Assembly (NCBI RefSeq): GCF_007971225.1 | Contig: NZ_CP042435.1 | Coordinates: 248,001-312,000 of the forward strand | Direction: 5' to 3' | DNA length: 64,000 nucleotides | DNA from: Panacibacter ginsenosidivorans | GTDB lineage: Bacteria > Bacteroidota > Bacteroidia > Chitinophagales > Chitinophagaceae | In this document: positions 19,884-28,602 of the stretch, piece after piece | Numbering within the stretch: position 1 is the first letter of the stretch | Layout of the letters: every line of letters begins with the position of its first letter | Notes under the pieces: model-generated | The model's input: only the letters and a program-made list of their open reading frames with translations | The model's database searches: none | Told to the model about the DNA's origin: nothing | Made by a program: the position numbers and the translations under genes

Positions 19884-22268
19884 CTATTCCGTTCTCAAGC
19901 TCTTCACAGGATTTGCCATTGACGCTCTTATCGCCTGGAAGCTTACCGTTAGCAATGTTATTATCATAGCTACCAATACTACTGCTACAAAAACCTCAAC
20001 ATTAATACTCGTTCTGTTTTGATAACTTTTCAGCCACTCATTCATAAAATACCAACCAATAGGAATAGCGATAGCGCAAGACAGCAAAACAAGTATCACA
20101 AAATCTTTTGAAAGCAATCGCCATAAGTTAAAAACACTAGCCCCAAGTACTTTTCTTACACCAATCTCTTTTATTCTTTGCTCTGCGGTGAACGATGCCA
20201 ACCCAAAAAGCCCGAGGCATGAAATGAAAATAGCGAGCACTGCAATAATTGCCGCAAGATTACCTACCAGTTCCTCGTAATTAAATTTCTTCGCATATTC
20301 TTCATCAGCGAAATGATATTCAAAAGGATAACCAGGATTATATCTTTCAAAAATCGGTTTCATTAAAGCAAGAGCTTGTGATGCAGACATATTGGGGTTT
20401 AAGCGAACGTCCACATGACCTACCCAATCTTTGTTGAATATAATGGTGAGTGGTGAGATTGGACGATAAGGTGACTCCATTTGAATGTCAGGTATCACTC
20501 CAACAACAGTCATAGGTCTGTCGTTCCATTTCAATTGTTCTCCAACAGGATTTTTTAATCGCATGCGTTTTACCGCAGCTTCGTTTAAAATAACTGAATT
20601 AGAATCTGCAAAATCTCTTGAAAAATCTCTGCCTGCCAATAATTTTATACCTAATGTTTTTGTATAATCGTAAGTAGTGGTTATTGTTGAGAATGTTACC
20701 GTTTTTTCGACAGGCTGGCTCCCTTTCCATTCCCAGCCATTGTTATTGCTTTCAAGTTCTGACGGAGATGAATTACTTTGGCATATTGAAATGGCTGCGC
20801 CGGAACTTAGCAACTCCTGGCGAAGTGATTCAATATGTTTGGCAATATCATCAGACCAATATACAGAGATCAATCCTTTATTGTTAAATCCAATGGGTCT
20901 ATTCTTTCCATATTGTATTTGCTGGTAAACGATGATCGTTCCTATCATTAATACTACTGAACTTGTGAACTGAATTACAACTAATATTTTTCGCGGCAAC
21001 GAACTCATTTTACCTGCCTTTAAATTTCCTTTCAGTACACGCACCGGGTTGAAAGAAGAAAGATAAAATGCAGGATAACTTCCTGCGAGCAAACCGGTAA
21101 CAACGGTGAATAAGATCATGATCAACCAAAAAACAGGATTGGCTAACTGCAGGCTCATATCTTTATCGGTGAGCTTGTTGAAATAAGGCAAAGCAAGTGC
21201 TACCATACCAAGTGCCAACAAAAATGCAAATGCAGCCATCAATAATGATTCGTTCAGGAATTGATTGATCAGTTGTTTTCTTCCGGAACCAACTGCCTTA
21301 CGAACACCAACTTCTTTTGCCCTTTTTTCAGAACGGGCAGTGCTTAAATTCATGAAGTTGATGCAAGCGATCAACAAAACGATGAGACCCAAAATGCCAA
21401 ACATCCTCACATATTTTATAAAGCCGCCGGTGTTTACGCCATTGTCAAAATCGCTGTACAATCTCCATTTCGACATGGGATGAATAAATACTTCCGGTTT
21501 AATATGTTTTAATGTATTCTCATCTGTAAAATGAGACATCACTTCATCTTTAATTTTTTTGTCGACACCTGCTTCGTTAACGTTATTGTTTAATTGTACA
21601 AATGTTTGCCATGAATTATTTCCCCAGTTTGTTTTATGATAGAGTTTTATCCATGGATAAATGCTTTCCTGTAACTGAAAAGGAATTAAATAATCAAAAG
21701 AGAGCGAGCTGTTTTTAGGTTCTTTATCTACAACTGCTGTTACTTTTAAATCAGTTTGATTATCCAATTTTACAGTTTTTCCAATAGGATCCTGATTTCC
21801 AAAAAGTATATCTGCTGTTTCTTTTGTTAATACAATTGAATAAGGATCGTGTAAAGGATCTTTACTTCCTTCAAGTATGTTTAAAGAAAATATTGAAACG
21901 GCATCTTCTCCAATAAAATGTCCATACTTGCTGATCTTTTTTTCACCATAGATCAACGATCTGTTTGAACCCCAGTCGCACATTGCCACTGCTTTAAAAT
22001 CGGGATATTTACCTTTCAATTCATCGCCCAGTGGATAAGGGACAGCTTGCTGTGTGCCCCGAGATCCATCAAAGGTCTGATGCATCATCACCTCGTAAAT
22101 TGTATCGTAGTTTTTGAAATTTTTATTCGCAGAAACCTCATCATATATCCATAATCCAATGATCATTGCAACAGCCATACCAGTTGCCAGTCCAAGAACA
22201 TTGATAACAGAATAAGTTTTATTCTTTATAATGTTACGCCATGCGCTTTTGATATAATTTTTAAACAT
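19884..22268 (-). CDS. ABC transporter permease P8
   Basis: 794 residues, start MFKNYIKSAWRNIIKNK. It pairs with P15: both have GLWIxDE at the end of helix 1, a QTFxGxxGT segment about 20 residues later, and PLGxELxxKY before the first ectodomain core. The motif after TM2 is RAKEVGVRKAVGSGR, and the C-terminal one RIKEIGVRKVLGASV. The second ectodomain contains DSNSVILNEAAVKRMRLKNP. P8 and P15 lie in different predicted transcription units, about 17 kb apart, so this subgroup was duplicated before or across unit boundaries. Confidence 0.93.
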   Translation of the reverse strand: MFKNYIKSAWRNIIKNKTYSVINVLGLATGMAVAMIIGLWIYDEVSANKNFKNYDTIYEVMMHQTFDGSRGTQQAVPYPLGDELKGKYPDFKAVAMCDWGSNRSLIYGEKKISKYGHFIGEDAVSIFSLNILEGSKDPLHDPYSIVLTKETADILFGNQDPIGKTVKLDNQTDLKVTAVVDKEPKNSSLSFDYLIPFQLQESIYPWIKLYHKTNWGNNSWQTFVQLNNNVNEAGVDKKIKDEVMSHFTDENTLKHIKPEVFIHPMSKWRLYSDFDNGVNTGGFIKYVRMFGILGLIVLLIACINFMNLSTARSEKRAKEVGVRKAVGSGRKQLINQFLNESLLMAAFAFLLALGMVALALPYFNKLTDKDMSLQLANPVFWLIMILFTVVTGLLAGSYPAFYLSSFNPVRVLKGNLKAGKMSSLPRKILVVIQFTSSVVLMIGTIIVYQQIQYGKNRPIGFNNKGLISVYWSDDIAKHIESLRQELLSSGAAISICQSNSSPSELESNNNGWEWKGSQPVEKTVTFSTITTTYDYTKTLGIKLLAGRDFSRDFADSNSVILNEAAVKRMRLKNPVGEQLKWNDRPMTVVGVIPDIQMESPYRPISPLTIIFNKDWVGHVDVRLNPNMSASQALALMKPIFERYNPGYPFEYHFADEEYAKKFNYEELVGNLAAIIAVLAIFISCLGLFGLASFTAEQRIKEIGVRKVLGASVFNLWRLLSKDFVILVLLSCAIAIPIGWYFMNEWLKSYQNRTSINVEVFVAVVLVAMIITLLTVSFQAIRASMANPVKSLRTE

Positions 22269-22332
22269 ATTATATACTTTAAGTTGTATGCTTTATTTTT
22301 TGTACTTAGCTTTTGTTCTTTACTCATCACCT

Positions 22333-22421
22333 GTTGAGCAATTTGCGTGTCGAAGCAGCAAATTGGAACACTTGTACGTTCAGATCAGTATTGAACAAAA
22401 TGTACAAGGGTGCGACGCAAC
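22333..22421. repeat. intergenic hairpin element with an insertion in the left arm (e9)
   Basis: Between P9 and P8. The left arm GTTG is interrupted by about 25 bp containing its own inverted repeat (AATTTGC...GCAAATT) before CACTTGTACG resumes. The right arm ends GGGTGCGACGCAAC. Confidence 0.8.
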
Positions 22422-22424
22422 GAT

Positions 22425-22499
22425 GATGCCCCCAGCCCCTAAAGGGGAGCAACTAAATTTCTTCAGTATTTTAATTCCCCTTTAGGGGTTAGGGGCATC
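22425..22499. terminator. GC-rich inverted repeat directly after P9
   Basis: The left half GATGCCCCCAGCCCCTAAAG and right half CTTTAGGGGTTAGGGGCATC are near-perfect complements around an AT-rich loop, ending at the P9 stop codon. Similar CCCCTAAAGGGG repeats follow P19 (51192-51260) and, decayed, P12 (near 31138). It could terminate or stabilise the P9 mRNA. There is no clear U-run, so a mobile repeat is the alternative. Confidence 0.55.
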
Positions 22500-24953
22500 T
22501 TATTCTGTTCTCAAACTTTTTACCGGGTTCATCATCGCAGCTCTTATCGTTTGAAAAGAAAGTGTAAGTAATGCAACAAACACCATTGCACTGCCTCCAA
22601 TGATAAATATCCACCAGCTTATATCTGTTCTGAATTCAAAATTTTGCAGCCACTGGTACATGCCTATCCACGCCAGCGGTGCAGCAATAACAAACGCAAG
22701 CAATACAAGTAAAATAAAATCTCTCGAGATCATCGTTACGATCTGCAGTATAGATGCTCCCAGCACTTTTCTTACGCCAATTTCTTTTGTGCGTTGTACA
22801 GTGGTATAAATAACGAGGCCAAGTAAACCAAGGCAACTGATAAACACAGCAAGCCCTGTGGCCCACAATAGCAGGCTTGCTATATGCTGTTCTGCTTCGT
22901 AATATTTTGCTATATCTGCATCAAAAAAATTGTAGGTAAAATCCTGGTCAGGGTAAACTTCCTTCCATGCTTTTTCAATTTTGGCAATCGCTGTTTTCCA
23001 TGTGGTGCCATATTCATTTTGCGGTTGTAATGCAATGCTTATATTTCTTTGTGTACTGCCCCAGCTACCAATAACCAATGGCCTAATGGGTTCATGCAAA
23101 GACCGTTGGTTAAAGTCTGATACAACGCCACAAACAGGCACTTGCTTATTGCTCCATTCAATATTTTTTCCTATTGCTTTTTGTGGATCATGGAAACCCA
23201 GAATATGCGCATAGGTCTCATTGATAATAAAAGATGTGACTGTATCGCTCTGTTGTATGTTGGTTCCGGCGAGTAATTTAAGTCCGTATAGTTTTATATA
23301 ATTGCTGTCACCATATTTCTGTTGCACATCTGTTTCAATTTCTTTTTTTCCATCTTTATATTTCATCGTACTGCTCCATGTGCTGTTTGAAGATGGCGGA
23401 TTATTGCATAAGCTAACCATGGCAACTTCCGGTATTGCTTTTATCTTATTCAATAAAACATATTTATGAGATTGCGTTGTGTCATAAAAATTTGTGTTGA
23501 AATAGAGAATGGCTTCTTTTTTAAACCCCTGGTCTTTATTAATAGAATACGATATCTGTTTGCTCACCAGTATTGCCCCCATAACAAATACCTGTGCAAT
23601 TACAAACTGCGATACCGTTAATGATTTGCGTAGCCATGCTGTTCTTGTTTTTCCCGTATTTGTATACGCTGCATTTTTTAATACCAATACCGGTTTGTAG
23701 CCGGATAAAACTATCGCAGGGTAAAAACCGGAGAGCAAGGTGACCACTGCTACCAGAGCAAGTAAAAACAAAATAATACCGGGCTGCTCTGTCAAATTAA
23801 ATTTAAGATCGTCTGGAATAAAGCCTGTAAAAGCTTTTAAGATCAATGGTGTTAAAAGAATAGAAAGAATAGTAGCAGAAAGTGTAAGCAATAATGTTTC
23901 GCTAAGAAATTGAAAAATAAGTTGCCTTCTTGAACTGCCCATTGTTTTGCGAATACCAATTTCTTTTGCTCGTTGTGCTGCATGTGCAGTGGTGAGATTG
24001 ATAAAATTAATGCAACCTAGCAAAAGGAGAAATGCGGCTACCGCCAGCAGGCTGTATAAAGTAGGTTTATTGGCCAGTGGTTTATTATACCCCCCATATT
24101 CCTCATTGAAATGAATATTGCTTAATGGCTGCAGGTTGTACACTGTAGTACTATGATCTTCCTCCTGTGCTTTATGATACTTTTGATAAATATTGAGTAT
24201 TCCTTTTTCAATAGTTGCAGGCGAAGTGCCGGGAGAAAGTTTTACCAGTAATTGTGATGCTGATGTTGTGTTATCCCATTCCTCCCAGTCCTGTGGTTTT
24301 AAACTGGTGCTTTCCAATGTGGTTCTTGAGATGAACGTTTTAAAACTAAAATCTGTGTTTGCCTGTATATCTTTTATAATGCCCGTAACAGTTGTTCTTA
24401 CAGTATCGTTAAAATAAATTTCCTTACCAATGATCTCTGCTGCTTTTAGTTTAGGAAAATACAATTTTGCAGTCGACTCTGTAAGCACTGTTTGATAAGG
24501 TGCAGCAGTGGCGGTCTTTGCAGAACCTGCCATCCATTCATACCCTATTAAATTGAAAAAACCTTCATCAGCAAAAACAAAGTTTTTTTGCTTTTTGAAC
24601 ACAACAGGATCTTTTCCATTTTCAACCGGCACACTTACTTTTATTTCATCATCCCAGGTTCGAAAAGGAACCACCGCATCAAGCCCTGTTAATTCTTTTT
24701 TTAAAGCTGGCCCCATGGGAGAAGTAACACCGGAGTTGCGATAAGTGTTTCCTGAAAAAGTAAAATTGGAAACTACACGATAAATTCTGTTGTTATCTTT
24801 TTCAAACTTGTCAAACGTAAAATGATAATTGACCAGCAAATAAATTACAAGCGATGCGCTGATACCAATGGCAAGACCAAGGATATTGATGGCAGTAAAT
24901 AATTTATTCTTCCACAATGTTCTAACTGCAATGGTTAAATAGTTTTTAAACAT
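22500..24953 (-). CDS. ABC transporter permease P9, first gene of the P9-P1 unit
   Basis: 817 residues from MFKNYLTIAVRTLWKNK. The longer 836-codon frame starts in the hairpin arm and is not supported by the paralogs. It belongs to the P6/P9/P18 subgroup: NYHFTFDKFEKDNNRIYRV after helix 1, and VTSFIINETYAHILGF in the second ectodomain. Motifs are RAKEIGIRKTMGSSR and RTKEIGVRKVLGASI. A predicted activator-dependent promoter (site A, 25113-25218) lies about 160 bp upstream, making P9 the lead gene of a nine-permease unit. Confidence 0.93.
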   Translation of the reverse strand: MFKNYLTIAVRTLWKNKLFTAINILGLAIGISASLVIYLLVNYHFTFDKFEKDNNRIYRVVSNFTFSGNTYRNSGVTSPMGPALKKELTGLDAVVPFRTWDDEIKVSVPVENGKDPVVFKKQKNFVFADEGFFNLIGYEWMAGSAKTATAAPYQTVLTESTAKLYFPKLKAAEIIGKEIYFNDTVRTTVTGIIKDIQANTDFSFKTFISRTTLESTSLKPQDWEEWDNTTSASQLLVKLSPGTSPATIEKGILNIYQKYHKAQEEDHSTTVYNLQPLSNIHFNEEYGGYNKPLANKPTLYSLLAVAAFLLLLGCINFINLTTAHAAQRAKEIGIRKTMGSSRRQLIFQFLSETLLLTLSATILSILLTPLILKAFTGFIPDDLKFNLTEQPGIILFLLALVAVVTLLSGFYPAIVLSGYKPVLVLKNAAYTNTGKTRTAWLRKSLTVSQFVIAQVFVMGAILVSKQISYSINKDQGFKKEAILYFNTNFYDTTQSHKYVLLNKIKAIPEVAMVSLCNNPPSSNSTWSSTMKYKDGKKEIETDVQQKYGDSNYIKLYGLKLLAGTNIQQSDTVTSFIINETYAHILGFHDPQKAIGKNIEWSNKQVPVCGVVSDFNQRSLHEPIRPLVIGSWGSTQRNISIALQPQNEYGTTWKTAIAKIEKAWKEVYPDQDFTYNFFDADIAKYYEAEQHIASLLLWATGLAVFISCLGLLGLVIYTTVQRTKEIGVRKVLGASILQIVTMISRDFILLVLLAFVIAAPLAWIGMYQWLQNFEFRTDISWWIFIIGGSAMVFVALLTLSFQTIRAAMMNPVKSLRTE

Positions 24954-24999
24954 AAGAGAATATTTATGTAACCAGCCATTAACTATTATTAGGCTTTTC

Positions 25000-25012
25000 T
25001 TGCGTCGCACAC
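25000..25012. repeat. hairpin element, isolated left arm (e10 left)
   Basis: TTGCGTCGCACAC, the left arm, lies in the P9 leader. The matching right arm is at 25891-25914, with promoter site A, the DUF1801 gene and a terminator between the arms. Confidence 0.65.
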
Positions 25013-25112
25013 TGCATCTTTCTGTTCGTTCATCCTCTTCAGTTTGTTGATGCCTGTTTTCGTTATTTTACCATATCGCTTTATTAATAAGCATACAAAG
25101 CCCATTTACAAA

Positions 25113-25218
25113 ACAAAAATTAATGCCACGATTTATACTTTTGTAAATCAACGGGTTGAGCAAGACTTAATGCAGGCAGTGTACGTTTTTGATACAACCA
25201 CTGTTATACTTTGATACA
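25113..25218 (-). promoter_or_regulatory. predicted sigma54-type promoter and activator sites, site A (P9-P1 unit)
   Basis: The minus strand reads TGGCATTAATTTTTGT (25128 down to 25113): a good -24 TGGCAY and a weak -12. Exactly 51 bp upstream lies the dyad TGTACGTTTTTGATACA (25180-25196, plus-strand sense), then 5 bp, then TGTTATACTTTGATACA (25202-25218). The dyad centres are 22 bp apart, on one helical face. The same spacing occurs at sites B, C and E. The probable binder is the NtrC-type regulator at 61677 (inference). Confidence 0.7.
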
Positions 25219-25304
25219 CTTCTGAAAAATGATAATGGACAATGTGAGTTTTAGTCTAAGAATCAAAAAATAAAACTAAATTAGAAACCTTAAAATTCAT
25301 CTTT

Positions 25305-25763
25305 ATGCAATCTACTGTATTAACACCAGAAGCATATATTGCGGGAGTACCTGAAGAAAGACGCGCTGTATTTTTAAAACTGCGTAACGAAATAAAAAAA
25401 AACCTGCCAAAAGGTTTCCAGGAAATAATGGGTTATGGAATGATCGGCTACGTAGTGCCCCACAAACTCTACCCTGCAGGTTATCATTGCGATCCAAAAC
25501 TTCCATTGCCATTTATGAACCTTGCTTCACAGAAAAATTTTATTGCTGTTTACCATATGGGTATTTATGCCAAACCATCTTTATTGAAATGGTTTATAGA
25601 AGAATTTGCAAAACAATCTTCTGCAAAATTAGATATGGGTAAAAGCTGCATCCGTTTTAAAAAACCAGAAAATATTCCCATAAAACTTATGGGTGAGCTG
25701 GCATCAAAAATGACAGTGGATGAATGGATAGACTGTTATGAAAAGGGCTTCAAAAGAAAATAG
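25305..25763 (+). CDS. DUF1801 family protein
   Basis: 152-residue soluble protein starting MQSTVLTPEAYIAGVPEERR. The pattern PEERRAVFLKLRNEIKKNLP, then GFQEIMGYGMIGYVVP and, later, FIAVYHMGIYA and LDMGKSCIRFKK, matches the DUF1801/YdhG-like fold, at the usual family length. Its molecular function is not established. It is the only plus-strand gene inside the permease array, divergent from P9 across promoter site A and separated from P10 by a hairpin terminator. It lies between the two arms of a split hairpin element, so it may have been inserted there. A loose Bacteroidota -7 match (TACTTTTG, 25136-25143) is 160 bp upstream. Confidence 0.85.
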   Translation: MQSTVLTPEAYIAGVPEERRAVFLKLRNEIKKNLPKGFQEIMGYGMIGYVVPHKLYPAGYHCDPKLPLPFMNLASQKNFIAVYHMGIYAKPSLLKWFIEEFAKQSSAKLDMGKSCIRFKKPENIPIKLMGELASKMTVDEWIDCYEKGFKRK

Positions 25764-25812
25764 CGTTTAACGAAAACTTCATCTCACCTATTTTCAGGTT
25801 TACATAAAAAGA

Positions 25813-25830
25813 GCCCTTTAAAAAAAGGGC
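25813..25830 (-). terminator. terminator after the P14-P10 unit
   Basis: GCCCTTT-AAAA-AAAGGGC stem. On the minus strand it is followed by TCTTTTTATG, a U-rich tail, so it should stop transcription arriving from P10 before it runs antisense into the DUF1801 gene. On the plus strand there is no U-run. Confidence 0.75.
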
Positions 25831-25890
25831 CCGTTAAGCAGAATTATTTGATTCCACTTATGAGACTTCATTAGTCGTTCATTTATAGTT

Positions 25891-25914
25891 AAGCGTACAA
25901 GAGTGCGACGCAAC
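25891..25914. repeat. hairpin element, isolated right arm (e10 right)
   Basis: Right arm AAGCGTACAAGAGTGCGACG followed by CAAC, just downstream of the P10 stop, with the standard GAAAGCTTAAT flank. Confidence 0.75.
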
Positions 25915-25955
25915 GAAAGCTTAATGTTTATTCTACATCCCGGTTCAAAAAAAAA

Positions 25956-28388
25956 TTATTCACTTCTCAAACTTTTTACCGGGTTCATCAACGCAGCTTT
26001 AATTGATTGAAAACTTATAGTGATCAATGCAATTACAATTGCTACTAATGCAGCCGCAGCTATCATCCACCAACTCATAGAAATACGGTAAGCAAAATCC
26101 TGCAACCATTTTGACATTGCCCACCATGCTACGGGTGATGCAATAACAATAGAGAATAAAACCAATTTTACAAAATCCTTTGAGAGCATAGTTGTGATGC
26201 CGCTGACGCTTGCGCCAAGCACTTTTCGAATACCGATTTCTTTATTGCGTTGCTCTGCCATAAATGCCGATAAAGCAAATAACCCAAGACACGCAATAAT
26301 GACAGCGAGCATTGCAAAACTCGTGAATATACTTCCTGTGCGTTGCACATCTGCATACATATTTGCAAAACTTTCATCAAGGAATGTATATCGGAATGGC
26401 TGATTAGGCGAAAAGTTTTTCCACACAGAAGAAACATAATTTATAGCAGTCTTTGTATCTGCACCGCTGATCTTTACAGAGATAATAGAAGAATTGTAAT
26501 TCCCCAATACAAGGCAGAGGGGTGTTACATCCTGCCGCATAGATTCGAAATTAAAATCTTCCATGACTCCTATTACGGTGAATTTTTGCCAGCCGTTTTC
26601 AATACGCTGACCAACAGGGTTTTTTAATCCGAGTTTTGTTGCCATCGTATTATTAATTACAGCAGCAGCGGAATCAGATGCCATGTCTTTTGAAAAATAT
26701 CTACCTTCAATCATATGCATGCCCATCGTTTTCAGATAGTCGTAATCTACCTGCCATTTCTGACCGCCCACACTTGGATCTTCTTTTGTTCTTCCTTCTT
26801 TCCAGAAAGGATTGCCATCCCGCTTGGTGCCTGCTATAGGCAGGTAGTCACTTATAGAAACAGTTTTTATTTCAGATGATTTCAACAACTCATTTTTAAA
26901 AGCTTCTCTTTTATCTTCGAGTGTATTTGTTCCCTGTATTAGTAATACCTGGTCTTTATCGAAGCCTATTTTTTTATTTAAGATGTATTGTGTTTGATTG
27001 TAAATAACAATTGTACCGATTATAAGAATTATTGAAGTAGTAAACTGGAATACAACCAACCCATTTCTTAGAAGAGAATTCTTACTGCCCTTACTTACCT
27101 GTCCTTTCAAAACCTGGATAGGTTTGAAAGAAGACAAATAAAATGACGGATATAAACCTGCAACAATTCCAATAATAATAGCGGCTGTAATCATTAAGGG
27201 AAGCAACCACCACGCTGCCCATGGAATAAGTAAATGCTTTGCAGCAAGCGTATTGAAATAAGGAAGCAAAATTATAGCGATTAATAAACCCAAAACAAAA
27301 GACAACACACTATAGAGCAGTGATTCAGTAAGAAATTGCTTTATCAAACTGCTGCGGTGCGAACCCACTACTTTTCGTAATCCAACTTCTTTTGCGCGGT
27401 TAGCAGATTTTGCAGTTGAAAGGTTAATAAAATTGATACACGCAATTACAAGAATAAAAACTGCAATGGCTCCAAACAACCAAACAAATCTTATATCACC
27501 TTTATCCAATCTATCATCAATATTGGCAGAGTAAAGATGTACATCTGCAATTGGTTGTATAAGAATCTTTGCATTCTTTAAAACAGTTTCTGCTTCCTTA
27601 TTACCATTTTGCCTCAATGCAGGGAGATAATATTTGGTCATTATCAATTTCAGTTTGTTTTGAAATTGAACGGGATCTGCGCCGGGCTTTAATAAAACAT
27701 AAGTAGGATAATTACTCGCCATCCATGTTGTTTGCTCGCCATCCCAAAGCTGATGACGGGTCATAGTCAACAGAAAATCATAATGAATATGAGAAGTAGC
27801 AGGAAAGTCATTTATAACGCCGCCAATCTTATAAGGGTTCTTTACATCATTATTCAGGATCATCACTTTCCCTACAGGATTCTGATTCGGAAAATATTTA
27901 TCAGCTTTGCTTTTTGAAATAACCATTGTATTCGGTTCGCTCAATGCATGCGCCCTATCACCATAAACCATTGGTATTTCCAGCATATCCAGCATATCCT
28001 GGTCTGCATAACTAAATCCTTGTTCAAAGGTATTTTGCTCTTCATCAACTTTTCTAAGCTGGTTACTGCCTGCACCATAAAACAACGGGGCATCCATAAA
28101 TCTTCCGGCCTTTTCCACCTCAGGAAAATCTTCTTTCAACGCTTTTGCCATGGGTGCAGGCCAGGCTGCACCGCTTAACATTTTTCCGTTGATATTATAC
28201 TCACCTATTATGCGATAAATACGATCAGCATTTGTCCAATTCTTATCATAACTCAATTCATCTTTTATATACAACGCAATCAATAAGCAAGCAGCAATAC
28301 TTAATGCAAAGCCGCCTATTTTAACAGCTGAATACATTCTTTGCTTACGCAATTGTCTTACTGCTATTTTGAAATAATTTTTAAACAT
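25956..28388 (-). CDS. ABC transporter permease P10
   Basis: 810 residues, start MFKNYFKIAVRQLRKQRMYS. The first helix is unusual (AVKIGGFALSIAACLLIALY), lacking the INIxGLAxG signature of the other copies. The first ectodomain continues YDKNWTNADRIYRIIGEYN. Motifs are RAKEVGLRKVVGSHR and RNKEIGIRKVLGASV; the tail is SLRSE. It is the last gene of the predicted P14-P10 unit, followed by a terminator at 25813-25830. Confidence 0.93.
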   Translation of the reverse strand: MFKNYFKIAVRQLRKQRMYSAVKIGGFALSIAACLLIALYIKDELSYDKNWTNADRIYRIIGEYNINGKMLSGAAWPAPMAKALKEDFPEVEKAGRFMDAPLFYGAGSNQLRKVDEEQNTFEQGFSYADQDMLDMLEIPMVYGDRAHALSEPNTMVISKSKADKYFPNQNPVGKVMILNNDVKNPYKIGGVINDFPATSHIHYDFLLTMTRHQLWDGEQTTWMASNYPTYVLLKPGADPVQFQNKLKLIMTKYYLPALRQNGNKEAETVLKNAKILIQPIADVHLYSANIDDRLDKGDIRFVWLFGAIAVFILVIACINFINLSTAKSANRAKEVGLRKVVGSHRSSLIKQFLTESLLYSVLSFVLGLLIAIILLPYFNTLAAKHLLIPWAAWWLLPLMITAAIIIGIVAGLYPSFYLSSFKPIQVLKGQVSKGSKNSLLRNGLVVFQFTTSIILIIGTIVIYNQTQYILNKKIGFDKDQVLLIQGTNTLEDKREAFKNELLKSSEIKTVSISDYLPIAGTKRDGNPFWKEGRTKEDPSVGGQKWQVDYDYLKTMGMHMIEGRYFSKDMASDSAAAVINNTMATKLGLKNPVGQRIENGWQKFTVIGVMEDFNFESMRQDVTPLCLVLGNYNSSIISVKISGADTKTAINYVSSVWKNFSPNQPFRYTFLDESFANMYADVQRTGSIFTSFAMLAVIIACLGLFALSAFMAEQRNKEIGIRKVLGASVSGITTMLSKDFVKLVLFSIVIASPVAWWAMSKWLQDFAYRISMSWWMIAAAALVAIVIALITISFQSIKAALMNPVKSLRSE

Positions 28389-28479
28389 GACAAGGAAACT
28401 TTAGGTTATAAAGATTGTTCTGCTGTTAAGGCTGGAATCAAAAATTTATAGACTTAGCTTTTGCTCTTTACTCATCTTC

Positions 28480-28542
28480 GTTGTGTCACTCACTTATACG
28501 TTCAGTTCATTCCTGAACAAAGCGTACAAGAGTGCGACGCAA
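28480..28542. repeat. intergenic hairpin element (e11)
   Basis: Full copy between P11 and P10. The left arm has CACTTATACG in place of CACTTGTACG. The right arm ends GCGACGCAA. Confidence 0.87.
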
Positions 28543-28602
28543 GAATGCTTAATTTTTATTTATAGCCAGGCTGATAATTCTTTTTTTATCTGCACATCCT
28601 CT

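Noticed and set aside
24954-25010. Longer N-terminus for P9 (start at 25010)
   Set aside because: The 19 extra codons lie in the split hairpin arm and have no counterpart in the paralogs, which begin at MxxNY.
25136-25143. Bacteroidota housekeeping promoter (TACTTTTG) for the DUF1801 gene
   Set aside because: Matches the -7 motif but has no clear -33 element and is 160 bp from the start codon; mentioned only as a loose match.
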